Of a stretch of DNA of 64,000 nucleotides, positions 39,072 to 48,785 are shown in pieces. Numbering within the stretch: position 1 is the stretch's first letter; the number at the start of each line of letters is the position of its first letter. Below the pieces are notes generated by a model. That model was not told the DNA's origin. It worked only from the letters and a program-made list of their open reading frames with translations, and made no database searches. The DNA is from Paracoccaceae bacterium. Its GTDB lineage: Bacteria > Pseudomonadota > Alphaproteobacteria > Rhodobacterales > Rhodobacteraceae. The stretch lies in the NCBI GenBank assembly GCA_016778765.1, contig JADHOV010000008.1:1-64000 (forward strand), written 5' to 3'. The position numbers and the translations under genes are program-made.

Positions 39072-40004
39072 ATGTCTGTATCGACGAACGCCCCTTCAGC
39101 ACTGAGCAGCGATCGGGTTGTTCTGGGCATCGCCATGATGCTTGGATTTTGTGCCTGCGCGCCTTTGTTAGATGTAGCCGCAAAACTGGCGGCAGATGAA
39201 ATTCCAGTGGCACAGATTACCACCGCGCGCTTTGCGGTGCAGAGCGTTATCATGTTTCCGGTGGCGTTGCTTTTGGGCTTTTCTCTTCGAGTACCGCGGG
39301 CTTTGATGGGGCCATTGATTGCCCGTGCGGTATTTTTAATTGCTTCAACCTATTGTTTCGTTGCGGCAATTGCGGTGATGCCGATCGCCGATGCATTAGC
39401 GATCGTTTTTGTCGAACCGTTTATTCTTTTGCTCTTGGGGCGGTTTTTCTTTTCCGAACCAGTTGGTTCGCGCAGATTAACCGCCAGCCTTGTGGGGTTT
39501 TGCGGAGTGATTTTGGTAATACAACCCAGTTTTTCAGCCTTTGGAGCCGTGGCTTTCTTTCCTTTGGCAACCGCCCTGACCTTTGCGCTCTACATGTTGT
39601 TGACGCGCAGCATATCGCAAAGCCTTCACCCAATTCCCTTGCAATTTCACACCGCCGTGGCGGGAACGTTCTTGTGTTTGCCTTTCTTGATCTGGGGGTC
39701 TTCAACAGAATCACCCCTTTTCGCACCGGTGATGCCAGTCGGGATTTTTTGGCTTTGGTTATTCGCTGTGGGCGCCTTTGCCTCTATCTCACACCTGCTG
39801 ATCAGCTATGCGTTGAAGTTTGCGCCCTCAACCACTTTGGCGCCCCTGCACTATCTTGAAATCGTGAGTGCTTTATTCTTTGGCTATTTGATTTTTAACG
39901 ATATTCCCAACCAGACGGCCATCATCGGTACAAGCATTATCATCGGCTCCGGGCTCTATGTGTTTTACCGTGAGCGGAAGCTTGAAAAATTAAAACAACT
40001 TTAG
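39072..40004 (+). CDS. DMT superfamily (EamA) transporter
   Basis: A 310-residue ten-helix membrane protein with two EamA repeats (about 16-148 and 165-300). It opens LGIAMMLGFCACAPLLDVAAKL, near-parallel to the next gene, so the two are tandem paralogues. Metabolite export is the family role; the substrate is unknown. AAGGA lies just before the ATG. 65 bases after sdaA on the same strand. Confidence 0.87.
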   Translation: MSVSTNAPSALSSDRVVLGIAMMLGFCACAPLLDVAAKLAADEIPVAQITTARFAVQSVIMFPVALLLGFSLRVPRALMGPLIARAVFLIASTYCFVAAIAVMPIADALAIVFVEPFILLLLGRFFFSEPVGSRRLTASLVGFCGVILVIQPSFSAFGAVAFFPLATALTFALYMLLTRSISQSLHPIPLQFHTAVAGTFLCLPFLIWGSSTESPLFAPVMPVGIFWLWLFAVGAFASISHLLISYALKFAPSTTLAPLHYLEIVSALFFGYLIFNDIPNQTAIIGTSIIIGSGLYVFYRERKLEKLKQL

Positions 40005-40075
40005 ACTGCAATTGGCCTTGTTTCAACCTATAGTAGAAAATGGAATAAAATCGCACCCTTCTCGGTATCGGCTTT

Positions 40076-40978
40076 ATGCTGCTTTTCTGTACACTTGCCC
40101 CGCTAGGCGACGCCTTAGCCAAAATCCTTGGCCAGACCGTCGCCCTGGGACCGCTCATTTTCATTCGCTTCGCCATACAGGTGATCATCTTGGCGCCAAT
40201 GGCTTTGGCCATCGGAGGCAGCTGGCATTTTTCTGGCAAGTTTTTAACCCTCTCGGCAATTCGCACAGTGCTGCAAATCACGGGGATCGCGATAATGGTG
40301 GTGGCCTTACAATATTTGCCGCTTGCCGATGCTGTTGCTATTGTTTTCATCCTGCCATTGCTGGTGATCTTACTCGGCTGGGCCGTGTTAAAAGAAGACG
40401 TCAGCAAAGAACGCTTACTGGCCTGCGTGGTGGGCTTCATAGGTACGTTGATGGTCATACAACCGTCATTTCAAGAGGTGGGATTCTATGCGCTTCTACC
40501 GCTTCTCGTGGCGTTTATTTTCGCAATTTTCATGTTGATTACGCGTTTCATCACCCAAGAAAACAATGTAATTAAAGTTCAAACCGTGAACGGTGTTATT
40601 GCGGTGGTTCTGATTGCCCCTGCGCTGCTGATCTTTAAGGACGGCTCTGTGCCACTGTTTGATTTTTCCACCATCAGCTCGGATAAAATCTTTTTGTTGA
40701 TCAGCTTTGGCTCTGTGGGAACTTTTGCCTTGCTCAGCATAACCTGGTCGCTCAGCTATCTGCCCTCAGCGACCACGGCGCCGCTGCAATATTTGGAAAT
40801 TCCGATCGTCACCTTATTTGGTTGGCTTCTTTTCTCAGAACTGCCGAACCCACTTGCATCAGCGGGCATTGTGATAACGATGGCCTCAGGTCTATACGTT
40901 ATGTTCCAAGAGCAGGCCAAGACGGCGCAGCGTCCAGCGCTGCAGCGACCTGCGCAAGATGTAATCGCGGCAGAATAA
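40076..40978 (+). CDS. DMT superfamily (EamA) transporter, start uncertain
   Basis: A 300-residue EamA exporter, paralogue of the preceding gene (CTLAPLGDALAKILG, IMVVALQYLPLADAVAIVF). The annotated ATG has no Shine-Dalgarno, and homology with the neighbour suggests about 8-10 more N-terminal residues (frame reads RTLLGIGF). In that frame an in-frame TAA at 40046 follows an ATG GAA, so the natural start is either damaged or non-ATG. Its last 80 bases overlap thiN on the other strand. Confidence 0.82.
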   Translation: MLLFCTLAPLGDALAKILGQTVALGPLIFIRFAIQVIILAPMALAIGGSWHFSGKFLTLSAIRTVLQITGIAIMVVALQYLPLADAVAIVFILPLLVILLGWAVLKEDVSKERLLACVVGFIGTLMVIQPSFQEVGFYALLPLLVAFIFAIFMLITRFITQENNVIKVQTVNGVIAVVLIAPALLIFKDGSVPLFDFSTISSDKIFLLISFGSVGTFALLSITWSLSYLPSATTAPLQYLEIPIVTLFGWLLFSELPNPLASAGIVITMASGLYVMFQEQAKTAQRPALQRPAQDVIAAE

Positions 40979-41591
40979 CCAACATTTTGGCCTTCTCTGG
41001 CTGAAGCCGAAGCAGGCCACTCACCTTATTTGACGTTCCAACTTGACCATCGGGTTGGAATGTTAGGCCGTGCGTGGGCCAATATAGGCCCTCTGATAAG
41101 ATTTTGACCGGTGCCATAGGAAATAAAGACAGCCGCGTTTCAAGCGGTAAATCCAGCGAAAGCCGCGGCGGTGCCAAAAAGATGATATCCTCAGATCCCA
41201 AAAGAATGCATTTGCGGTGGGGATAGCGCACCAATACGGTTTGAGCTGCCAAAGCGTGATCAAACCGTCCCCCTAAAAAGCCGACCCCGAAGATCATCGG
41301 GGCGGCAAGGCGCGCCAGCGATTTTTCAAAATCGGTGCTATCTTGTTCAGCAATTGGAAAAAATAGGTTACGCTCCCACAGCTGCTGGTGTTCCAAAGCA
41401 ACAGAATCCATATCTCCAATCACCGCCAGCGGGTCAACGCCCAGTGCGCGCAAATGGTTCACCCCCCCATCTGCAGCAATCGCTTTCGGAGCAAAATTAA
41501 GCGCAAAGCGCAGCAAATCCGCGGCAAGCGGCGCGGCGCCAACCAACGTGACCGGATGCGAGTAAGAAAATTGCGGCTCCATCGGGATCAT
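40899..41591 (-). CDS. thiN: thiamine diphosphokinase
   Basis: Transfers pyrophosphate from ATP to thiamine, giving the ThDP cofactor directly. 230 residues: N-terminal catalytic domain with AADGGVNHLRALGVDPLAVIGDMDSV and EQDSTDFEKSL (conserved acidic Mg/ATP residues), GFLGGRFDHALA, and a C-terminal thiamine-binding beta domain (about 145-215) with the TSNKVSG motif. It overlaps a candidate 48-codon frame by 4 bases upstream and the DMT gene by 80 bases at its 3-prime end. Confidence 0.92.
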   Translation of the reverse strand: MIPMEPQFSYSHPVTLVGAAPLAADLLRFALNFAPKAIAADGGVNHLRALGVDPLAVIGDMDSVALEHQQLWERNLFFPIAEQDSTDFEKSLARLAAPMIFGVGFLGGRFDHALAAQTVLVRYPHRKCILLGSEDIIFLAPPRLSLDLPLETRLSLFPMAPVKILSEGLYWPTHGLTFQPDGQVGTSNKVSGLLRLQPEKAKMLVILPRLHLAQVAAALDAAPSWPALGT

Positions 41592-41734
41592 CCCTTTTTC
41601 AGATCATCTTTCGGCAAAAACCGCCAGCGCAAGTTCATACCCGCAGCCCTGCGGTTACACCCGCCTTCAGGCGGCGTCACAACATCCGGCAATGCCGGCA
41701 ATTCGCGATTCAAAGCCGCGCTATAGCGCATCAT
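41588..41734 (-). CDS. possible small protein between DUF2842 gene and thiN
   Basis: A 48-codon frame starting MMRYSAALNRELPALP and ending RWRFLPKDDLKKG. It begins 13 bases inside the end of the DUF2842 gene and its TGA overlaps the thiN ATG (ATGA), the geometry of a coupled operon gene. No family is recognised. The same DNA contains two small hairpins (CCGCC-TTCA-GGCGG and CCGGC/GCCGG), so an RNA role is an alternative. Confidence 0.35.
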   Translation of the reverse strand: MMRYSAALNRELPALPDVVTPPEGGCNRRAAGMNLRWRFLPKDDLKKG

Positions 41735-41948
41735 CCTGATCGGGATCAGCTTGTCCGATACCGCGGAATATAGACCGTAATGGAAACGCCCAAACCACCC
41801 CAAGCACCACATAGACAAGCAGCTCAACAAAAATTGAGGGGCGCTCAAAGACGCCAACCAGATTAACCGCCGCCACCACGTAAAGCGGCAATCCAATCAC
41901 CAACACAAATAATGACCAGCGCCGCCGAGCTTTATAACTTAACGCCAA
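41721..41948 (-). CDS. DUF2842 small membrane protein
   Basis: A 75-residue protein with two transmembrane helices (about 11-33 and 38-60). The opening MALSYKARRRWSLFVLV and the ending GIGQADPDQDD match DUF2842, a short alphaproteobacterial family of unknown role. It lies 34 bases after purA on the same strand, probably co-transcribed with it and with thiN. Confidence 0.82.
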   Translation of the reverse strand: MALSYKARRRWSLFVLVIGLPLYVVAAVNLVGVFERPSIFVELLVYVVLGVVWAFPLRSIFRGIGQADPDQDDAL

Positions 41949-41982
41949 ATCCTATCTCCCTGTTAGCCAAACCTAAACCGTT

Positions 41983-43275
41983 TTAATCCGCGAAAGGATC
42001 TGTCACCAAAATCGTGTCATCCCGCTCGGGTGAGGTTGAAACTAGCGCAACCGGACACCCTATCAACTCTTCCACGCGGCGCACGTATTTAATTGTGTTG
42101 GCGGGCAAATCTGCCCAGCTGCGCGCGCCTTCGGTACTTTCGCTCCAACCTACCATTTCCTCATAGATTGGAACGCAGCGGGCCTGCTCATCCGCAGCTG
42201 TCGGCAAATAATCCAATTGGGTGTCATCAAGCATATAGCCTGTACAGATTTTCAAGGTCTCAAACCCGTCCAAAACATCCAGTTTTGTAAAGGCGATGCC
42301 GCTCACGCCGGAGGTGGCGCAAGTTTGACGCACGAGGGCTGCGTCAAACCAGCCGCAGCGGCGCTTACGCCCCGTGACAACGCCAAATTCATGGCCCCGC
42401 TCTCCCAAACGCTGCCCATCCGCATCGTCAAGCTCGGTGGGAAATGGCCCCTCACCCACGCGGGTTGTATAGGCTTTAACAATGCCCAGAACAAAATCAA
42501 TGGATCCTGGCCCAACGCCGGATCCTGTCGCCGCTTGACCCGCGATCACATTTGACGAGGTTACAAAGGGATAGGTTCCAAAATCAATATCAAGCAAACT
42601 GCCCTGCGCGCCTTCAAATAAAATGCGATGCCCTGCTTTGCGCTTTTCTGCCAAAACTTTCCAAACGGGCGCCGCGAATTTTAGCACGCTTGGCGCAATC
42701 TCCTGCAGCGCAGCCAATAAAGCTGGGCGGTCAACTTGAGGCAGCCCCATACCACGGCGCAATGTATCGTGATGTTGCAACATACGATCGACGCGCGTTT
42801 CAAGCGTGGCCGGATCGGCCAGATCTGCAACGCGTATCGCGCGCCGCCCAACTTTATCCTCGTAGGCGGGGCCGATACCTCGGCCTGTTGTTCCAATTTT
42901 CGCCACGTTGTTTTGCGTTTCGCGGGCTCGGTCTAATTCTCCGTGAACGGGAAGAATCAAAGGGGTATTTTCCGCCACCATCAAGTTTTCAGGGTTAATC
43001 TCGACCCCTTGGCCCGTCAATTTGGCAATTTCCTCGCGCAGATGCCAGGGATCCAGCACCACGCCATTGCCAATCACCGATAATTTTCCGCCTCGAACGA
43101 TGCCAGAGGGCAAAAGCGAAAGCTTATACACTTGGCTTTCAATCACCAGCGTATGACCAGCATTATGACCGCCTTGGAACCGCACGATCACATCGGCGCG
43201 TTCGCTCAGCCAATCGACTATTTTGCCTTTTCCTTCATCGCCCCACTGAGCGCCGACCACAACGACGTTTGCCAT
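41983..43275 (-). CDS. purA: adenylosuccinate synthetase
   Basis: GTP-dependent ligation of IMP and aspartate, first committed step to AMP. 430 residues with [18 protein letters not shown] (GTP/IMP site, residues about 5-22), [24 protein letters not shown], the IMP-binding [14 protein letters not shown] and the base-specific TKLDVLDG. Complete and of normal length. Confidence 0.97.
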   Translation of the reverse strand: MANVVVVGAQWGDEGKGKIVDWLSERADVIVRFQGGHNAGHTLVIESQVYKLSLLPSGIVRGGKLSVIGNGVVLDPWHLREEIAKLTGQGVEINPENLMVAENTPLILPVHGELDRARETQNNVAKIGTTGRGIGPAYEDKVGRRAIRVADLADPATLETRVDRMLQHHDTLRRGMGLPQVDRPALLAALQEIAPSVLKFAAPVWKVLAEKRKAGHRILFEGAQGSLLDIDFGTYPFVTSSNVIAGQAATGSGVGPGSIDFVLGIVKAYTTRVGEGPFPTELDDADGQRLGERGHEFGVVTGRKRRCGWFDAALVRQTCATSGVSGIAFTKLDVLDGFETLKICTGYMLDDTQLDYLPTAADEQARCVPIYEEMVGWSESTEGARSWADLPANTIKYVRRVEELIGCPVALVSTSPERDDTILVTDPFAD

Positions 43276-43364
43276 AAAGGACCTTTCAAAATAAGTTAAA
43301 ACCCGCGCCCGTATAACGAGGCTTTGCCCAAGAGTGAACCTCGAATTTTGTTAAGAGATCATTT

Positions 43365-43685
43365 TCAATCGGGCAAGCGCACCGGCGCCCCATGCGGCGT
43401 TGATAAATAAGCGTTTTGCCACGCGGTTTTCACGCTCGCAAGCTGGTCTAAGCTGGCCATATCCAAGCGCTCCAAAACGGCTTCGAGGGTTTCCAACCAA
43501 ACCAAAAAATAATCTTCGCCGCCGTTTAATTGCTTATCCAAACCGCGGCGCGCCAGCCCTGCCCCGAACCAGCCCGTCCACTCGCTCCAGGAAAAATGCC
43601 CCTGTTCATTCAAACAAACGGTCACAGCAAAAAGATCCGCGTGCCATGGTTGCTCAAAGGCGGGTGCGGGTAACTCGGCCCTCAT
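43365..43685 (-). CDS. nitrile hydratase accessory protein
   Basis: A 106-residue protein of the nitrile hydratase accessory (P14K/NhlE-like) family, homologous to the N-terminal part of the beta subunit: FEQPWHADLFAVTVCLNEQG, FSWSEWTGWFGAGL. In cobalt enzymes it loads cobalt and assists cysteine oxidation by exchanging with alpha. Its ATG overlaps the beta-subunit TGA by 4 bases; I chose this over an ATG eight codons earlier. Confidence 0.87.
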   Translation of the reverse strand: MRAELPAPAFEQPWHADLFAVTVCLNEQGHFSWSEWTGWFGAGLARRGLDKQLNGGEDYFLVWLETLEAVLERLDMASLDQLASVKTAWQNAYLSTPHGAPVRLPD

Positions 43686-44362
43686 AGCGGTTCCAAATAA
43701 CTGTGCCACAAATCCAGCATCACCTGATCCAGATCGCTCTCAGCATCTTCCCACAGATCACTCGCAGCAAAGCTGAGCGTATATAGTTGCTGCGGCGCTT
43801 CACCCGCGCTATGGGCGTTGCTATCGGGAAAAACATGGTTGCCATGAAGCCTGATGATGGTGCCCACCTGCCCCATAACATAGGCGGGAAGACGCGAATG
43901 CCCACCAGCAACAACAAGGTTGCCACTTCTGCGCACCCGCAGCTTTTGCCCAAGTTCAAACGCGATACCGTTACCGGCCTCTGCGCGCAATGTGGGGCCG
44001 CCGCTGGACAAGACAGCCGCCACTTTAGCAGCGGGCAAACGCCGCTGTTGCAGCTCTGGGGCGGCCGGTTGGGCGGATAGAGACGTCAGCTCTTCTGCGG
44101 CGACAATTGATTTTGCCACCAGCAAATCTGTCAAGCCTGCGAGCCATTTTTCATAATAGGAAAACCGCATGTAATCGCGCGGCTCCAAACATTCGCGCGC
44201 GTGGCGTGATTCATCCAGCGACCATCGCCCGAGGCTTCCGGCCGCGAGCGTAAGCGCCAAAGCATGGGCTTGCCACTCTTCTTTAAAAACCGGCTCGGGA
44301 TCCGCCTCTCTGCGAACGGGGCCATCACCAATCCGTCCGCCCATATCATGCACGCGGCTCAT
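43682..44362 (-). CDS. nthB: nitrile hydratase subunit beta
   Basis: A 226-residue beta chain. The start [16 protein letters not shown] matches the conserved N-terminus, and overlaps the alpha TGA by 4 bases; 46 earlier open codons lie inside the alpha gene. Helical N-terminal half ([29 protein letters not shown]) and SH3-like C-terminal barrel (about 125-226, [18 protein letters not shown], ending LDLWHSYLE). It forms the active heterodimer with alpha. Confidence 0.92.
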   Translation of the reverse strand: MSRVHDMGGRIGDGPVRREADPEPVFKEEWQAHALALTLAAGSLGRWSLDESRHARECLEPRDYMRFSYYEKWLAGLTDLLVAKSIVAAEELTSLSAQPAAPELQQRRLPAAKVAAVLSSGGPTLRAEAGNGIAFELGQKLRVRRSGNLVVAGGHSRLPAYVMGQVGTIIRLHGNHVFPDSNAHSAGEAPQQLYTLSFAASDLWEDAESDLDQVMLDLWHSYLEPL

Positions 44363-44979
44363 GCCGGGCTCTGAACGATGGCGGTGCCAATCATCGCATC
44401 GCGCGTGACCAATGCGGCCAACGCCTCGGCGCTCCACCCTTGCGTACCCGCGGGCTGCTGCGGGATCACCAAATACCGAATTTCGGCGGTTGAATCCCAA
44501 GTTTTCAAGGCGACATCCCGCGCCAATTCAAGCCCGAACTCTGCCAGAACTTTGCGCGGCTCGCGCACCGCGCGGGCGCGGTATGCATCCGATTTATACC
44601 AGCCTGGCGGTATCCCCAAAAGGGGCCAAGGATAACAACTGCATAAAGTACAAACGACAAGATTATGCTGCCAATCGGTGTTTTCCAACGCCACAATATG
44701 TTCGCCTTGACGGCCATAAAACCCCATCTGGGAAACCGCAGCGGTTGCATCTGTCAAAAGCGCTGCGCGAAACGTCGGCTCTCGCCAAGCGCGCGCCACA
44801 ACGGCCGCCCCGTTTTGAGGGCCAATTTTATGTTCATATGTCTCGATAATCGCGTCCAACGCAGCCGGATCCACCAGCCCTTTTTCGACCAAAAGGCTTT
44901 CGAGCGCCTTCACCCGCAGGGCAGGATCTGAAGGCAGCAAACTATGCGGATGCGCGTCATCTGAATGATCATGGGGCAT
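44359..44979 (-). CDS. nthA: nitrile hydratase subunit alpha, cobalt type
   Basis: A 206-residue metal-binding chain that hydrates nitriles to amides. The metal claw is [14 protein letters not shown] (about 113-126): Thr between the first Cys and Leu marks the cobalt-dependent class (iron enzymes have Ser). The second and third cysteines are those oxidised to sulfinate/sulfenate in the family. Gene order alpha-beta-accessory with ATGA overlaps. No amidase or cobalt transporter is adjacent, so the fate of the amide is unknown. Confidence 0.94.
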   Translation of the reverse strand: MPHDHSDDAHPHSLLPSDPALRVKALESLLVEKGLVDPAALDAIIETYEHKIGPQNGAAVVARAWREPTFRAALLTDATAAVSQMGFYGRQGEHIVALENTDWQHNLVVCTLCSCYPWPLLGIPPGWYKSDAYRARAVREPRKVLAEFGLELARDVALKTWDSTAEIRYLVIPQQPAGTQGWSAEALAALVTRDAMIGTAIVQSPA

Positions 44980-45086
44980 TAAAACACTCTGACAAGGCGT
45001 TTGTCGCAGGTCAAGCGGCTATTGCCCCTTGCCCCGAGGCTAAAACTTACCTATCTAGCCGGAGGTTATATAAAATTGGGTTTGAC

Positions 45087-45455
45087 ATGGAAAACGTCGT
45101 TCTGACCATTCATTTGCTTCTGGCTTTGGCACTGATCGCTTTGGTGCTGCTGCAACGCTCTGAGGGCGGCGGCCTTGGTCTTGGCGGCGGTGGCGGTGGC
45201 GATGGCGTGATGTCTGGGCGGTCAGCTGCATCGGCCTTAACCAAGCTCACATGGATCTTCGCGGTGGCATTTATCATCACGTCATTAACCTTAACGGCGA
45301 TCGCCGCGCGCAAATCAGCCGGCTCTTCAGTTATTGACCGGCTTGGCGGCGCAAGCGCCGTTCAAAGCGAGCAACAAAGCGACGCGCTGGATACCGATGC
45401 GCTTTTGCCACCGACGCCCCCAACCGAAGCGCCCCTGGTTCCAAGCGCCGACTGA
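45087..45455 (+). CDS. secG: preprotein translocase subunit SecG
   Basis: A 122-residue small subunit of the SecYEG translocon: two transmembrane helices (about 3-23 and 53-73) separated by the Gly-rich loop SEGGGLGLGGGGGGDGVMSG, then a low-complexity cytoplasmic tail ending in PPTPPTEAPLVP. A GGAGG lies at 45061-45065, too far to serve this ATG, so the start is not certain. pyrG follows. Confidence 0.92.
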   Translation: MENVVLTIHLLLALALIALVLLQRSEGGGLGLGGGGGGDGVMSGRSAASALTKLTWIFAVAFIITSLTLTAIAARKSAGSSVIDRLGGASAVQSEQQSDALDTDALLPPTPPTEAPLVPSAD

Positions 45456-45629
45456 GCAGCCAATCCTTGAGGGTGGTGAAATCACTGCAACATTATCTTG
45501 TGGTGATATTGCCTAACGGCACCGAATCCTTTATTGCTTAACCCCCGTGAGCCTGCCTGTTTCACGCGTGAATTCAGGCGGTACATTCGGCAAATTTTGC
45601 ACCGAGAAACCCACGGGAGACAGCCAAAT
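45456..45629 (+). promoter_or_regulatory. secG-pyrG spacer
   Basis: A 174-base gap on one strand. It contains an imperfect palindrome CCTGTTTCACGCGTGAATTC around 45556-45575 and a GGGAGA ribosome site before the pyrG ATG at 45630. A promoter for pyrG is expected here; I cannot place it with confidence. Confidence 0.3.
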
Positions 45630-47273
45630 ATGGCAAGATTTATTTTTATCACAGGCGGCGTTGTTTCTTCTTTGGGCAAGGGATTGGCCTCGGCCGCCTT
45701 GGGCGCTTTGCTGCAGGCCCGCGGCTATAGTGTGCGATTGCGCAAGCTCGATCCTTATCTGAATGTAGATCCTGGCACGATGAGCCCGTTTGAACATGGC
45801 GAAGTGTTTGTGACCGATGATGGCGCTGAAACCGATTTAGATTTGGGCCATTATGAACGTTTCACGGGCGTGGCGGCGCGGCAAACCGATTCTGTGTCTT
45901 CCGGTAGAGTCTATTCTACGGTTTTGGAAAAAGAACGCCGCGGGGATTATTTGGGTAAAACCATTCAAGTGATCCCGCATGTGACTAATGAAATCAAAGA
46001 TTTCATCAAAATTGGCCAGAATGAAGTTGATTTCATGCTTTGTGAAATCGGCGGGACGGTTGGCGATATCGAAGGCCTACCATTTTTTGAAGCCATTCGT
46101 CAATTCTCGCAGGAAAAGCCGCGCGGCGAATGTCTTTTCATGCATTTGACCTTGTTGCCATTCATCAAAGCCAGTGGCGAGCTGAAAACAAAACCCACCC
46201 AGCATAGCGTTAAAGAATTGCGCTCAATCGGCATTGCCCCAGATATTTTGGTCTGTCGCTCAGAGGGCCAGATTCCTGAAAAAGAGCGCGAAAAACTGGC
46301 GCTGTTTTGTAATGTGCGGCCGGAAAGCGTGATCGCCGCGCAAGATTTAAAATCGATCTATGAGGCTCCCTTGGCCTATCACCGCGAAGGCTTGGATCAG
46401 GCGGTGCTTGACGCGTTTCAGATTGCTCCGGCTCCGAAGCCGGATCTCGCGCGTTGGGAAGACGTGGCCGATCGGATTTATAACCCCGAAGGCGCAGTGA
46501 ATGTTGCGATTGTAGGAAAATATACGCAATTGGAAGATGCCTATAAATCGATCGCGGAAGCCCTTACCCATGGCGGCATGGCCAATCGCGTGCGCGTGCA
46601 AATTCAATGGGTCGATGCGGAAATTTTCGAAAGCCAAGATGTGGCGCCGCATCTGCAAGGCTTCCACGCGATCTTGGTGCCAGGCGGGTTTGGCGAGCGC
46701 GGCACAGAAGGCAAGATCAAAGCCGCCGAATTTGCCCGCCAGCACAACGTGCCTTATCTGGGTATTTGCCTTGGCATGCAAATGGCCGTGATCGAAGCGG
46801 CGCGCAACGTGGTTGGGCTGAAAGCTGCAGGGTCAGAAGAATTTGACCATGAAGCCGGAAAACGGCGCTTTGAACCCGTGGTGTATCATTTGAAAGAATG
46901 GGTGCAAGGAAATCACAAAGTGGCGCGCAGCGTCTCAGATGACAAAGGCGGCACGATGCGCCTTGGCGCCTATGACGCCGCTTTGCTAGAAAACTCAAAA
47001 GTTGCAGACATTTATGGCACGCAAACGATCGATGAACGCCACCGGCATCGCTATGAGGTGGATATCAAATATCGTGACCAGCTGGAAGCTGCGGGGCTAC
47101 GGTTTTCCGGCATGTCCCCTGATGGGCGGTTGCCGGAGATTGTCGAGTGGACAGATCATCCCTGGTTTATCGGCGTTCAGTTTCACCCCGAGCTGAAATC
47201 AAAACCCTTTGATCCGCACCCGCTATTCAAAGATTTCATTCGCGCCGCAAAAGACGTCTCACGGTTGGTTTGA
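45630..47273 (+). CDS. pyrG: CTP synthase
   Basis: Aminates UTP to CTP using ATP and glutamine. 547 residues from [18 protein letters not shown]; the 32 open codons before it lack homology. N-terminal amidoligase (about 1-265: [41 protein letters not shown]) and C-terminal class I glutaminase (about 290-540: nucleophile in LGICLGMQ, His/Glu in [10 protein letters not shown]). Complete. Confidence 0.97.
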   Translation: MARFIFITGGVVSSLGKGLASAALGALLQARGYSVRLRKLDPYLNVDPGTMSPFEHGEVFVTDDGAETDLDLGHYERFTGVAARQTDSVSSGRVYSTVLEKERRGDYLGKTIQVIPHVTNEIKDFIKIGQNEVDFMLCEIGGTVGDIEGLPFFEAIRQFSQEKPRGECLFMHLTLLPFIKASGELKTKPTQHSVKELRSIGIAPDILVCRSEGQIPEKEREKLALFCNVRPESVIAAQDLKSIYEAPLAYHREGLDQAVLDAFQIAPAPKPDLARWEDVADRIYNPEGAVNVAIVGKYTQLEDAYKSIAEALTHGGMANRVRVQIQWVDAEIFESQDVAPHLQGFHAILVPGGFGERGTEGKIKAAEFARQHNVPYLGICLGMQMAVIEAARNVVGLKAAGSEEFDHEAGKRRFEPVVYHLKEWVQGNHKVARSVSDDKGGTMRLGAYDAALLENSKVADIYGTQTIDERHRHRYEVDIKYRDQLEAAGLRFSGMSPDGRLPEIVEWTDHPWFIGVQFHPELKSKPFDPHPLFKDFIRAAKDVSRLV

Positions 47274-47347
47274 ATTTGAAAACGGCTTGGAATATGGCTG
47301 TGGTTTTTGGCGTTCTTCAACCATCCAAACACGTTTAAAGCATCGCT

Positions 47348-48139
47348 ATGCTCTCTTATCAACATAGCTATCACGCCGGGAACTTGGCAGATATTCACAA
47401 ACACGCGGCTTTGGCATGGGTGTTGAGCTATCTGCTTAAAAAACCTAAACCTCTGAGCTATATTGAAAGCCATTCAGGCCGCGGATTATATGATCTTACC
47501 TCGCGCGAATCTGTGAAAACGGGCGAGGCCGAGGCGGGGATCACACTGGCGTTAAAAGCCGAATGGTTTGAGCCCGCGCACCCTTATTTGCGTGCCCTGC
47601 AAGACTGCCGCGCCTTGCATGGGCCACATGCCTATCCAGGCTCGCCCATGATTGCCGCCTCACAGCTGCGCAAAGAAGATCATCTTCATCTGGCCGAATT
47701 GCACCCGCAAGAACACGCCGCTTTGCGGTATAATCTGGCGCAATATAAAGCCAAGCTTTACCTCCAGAATGGCTTGGATTTGCTGCAAACGCTCTGCCCA
47801 CCCACCCCGCGGCGCGGTTTGGTTTTGATGGATCCCAGCTATGAACTTAAACAAGATTATGCTGAAATCCCCAAAGTGCTTACAAAAGTAACGCGCAAAT
47901 GGAACGTGGGCAGCGTGATGCTTTGGTATCCCGTGCTGCGCAGCGCGGCCCATAAGGAAATGTTGGCGCAGTTGGAAACGATATATCCAGAAGGGTTACG
48001 CCATGAAGTTTTTTTTCCTCCCGCAAGAGAAACCCATAGAATGGTTGGCTCTGGCCTCTTCTTCATCAATCCGCCCTATGAGCTAATGGATGAATTGGCA
48101 CGCCTGTCTTTCTGCTTTAAAAAAGGCCAAACGCAGTAA
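47348..48139 (+). CDS. rlmJ: 23S rRNA (adenine(2030)-N6)-methyltransferase
   Basis: SAM-dependent methylase of the ribosomal peptidyl-transferase region (E. coli A2030). 263 residues, starting MLSYQHSYHAGNLADIHKH, the family hallmark; SAM region YIESHSGRGLYDL (about 39) and the catalytic (D/N)PP(Y/F)-type motif as LMDPSYE (about 162). Independent gene after pyrG. Confidence 0.92.
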   Translation: MLSYQHSYHAGNLADIHKHAALAWVLSYLLKKPKPLSYIESHSGRGLYDLTSRESVKTGEAEAGITLALKAEWFEPAHPYLRALQDCRALHGPHAYPGSPMIAASQLRKEDHLHLAELHPQEHAALRYNLAQYKAKLYLQNGLDLLQTLCPPTPRRGLVLMDPSYELKQDYAEIPKVLTKVTRKWNVGSVMLWYPVLRSAAHKEMLAQLETIYPEGLRHEVFFPPARETHRMVGSGLFFINPPYELMDELARLSFCFKKGQTQ

Positions 48140-48233
48140 CCAGCGCGCAGATGAACCGCAGCGCTACCTTTATTGAAATTTAATCTCCCGCCCTATCTAA
48201 TCTATTAGGGCCCTTACTCAGAAAGCATCACAT

Positions 48234-48671
48234 ATGTTCGGATCGTTTTTAAAATCCTTGCTCGAACCCCAAGCAGAGCCGCTTCACGACGAGGATGCCC
48301 GCCTCGCTATGACCGCTTTGCTGGTGCGTTTGGCCCGCGCGGATAATGAATATGCAGCCGCAGAAATCCACCGCATAACGCAGGTGATTATGGCGCGCTA
48401 CAAACTGGCCGAACCAGAGGCGATCGCGCTGCGCGAAACCGCAGAAACTTTGGAACAAGAGGCTCCTGACACCGTGCGTTTTACCCGCGCCATTAAAGAC
48501 CGCGTTGCCTATGAAGACCGGATTGCAGTTGTGGAAGCCTTATGGCAGGTGGCCTTGGCCGATGGCAATCGCGACGCGGAAGAAGACGCGCTGTTGCGTT
48601 TGGTTGTCAGTTTGCTGGGGGTTACAGATGTTGATAGCGCCTCTGCACGCCGCCGCGTGATGCAGGCATAA
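48234..48671 (+). CDS. TerB-like tellurite resistance family protein
   Basis: A 145-residue all-helical cytosolic protein of the TerB/YeeS-like family: AMTALLVRLARADNEYAAAE near the N-terminus and ALWQVALADGNRDAEEDALL near the C-terminus are the two acidic helical repeats that characterise it. The biochemical role is unknown; isolated TerB genes like this one are not linked to tellurite resistance. Followed by an intrinsic terminator. Confidence 0.83.
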   Translation: MFGSFLKSLLEPQAEPLHDEDARLAMTALLVRLARADNEYAAAEIHRITQVIMARYKLAEPEAIALRETAETLEQEAPDTVRFTRAIKDRVAYEDRIAVVEALWQVALADGNRDAEEDALLRLVVSLLGVTDVDSASARRRVMQA

Positions 48672-48710
48672 GAAACAAGGCCACCCGCACAGCTAAAAAA
48701 CCGCAAAAAC

Positions 48711-48731
48711 ATCTGCGAGCAGATATTTTTT
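48711..48731 (+). terminator. intrinsic terminator after the TerB-like gene
   Basis: ATCTG (48711-48715), loop CGAG, CAGAT (48720-48724), then A and six T. Short stem with a clean T-run, 40 bases past the stop. Confidence 0.55.
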
Positions 48732-48785
48732 GATTGCATAACCTTTTATTTTACGGCGTAGTGCGAGCCTGAACAAAACACCGAG

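Noticed and set aside
45550-45580. Imperfect palindrome before pyrG as an operator
   Set aside because: The arms mismatch and no known motif fits; listed only within the spacer description.
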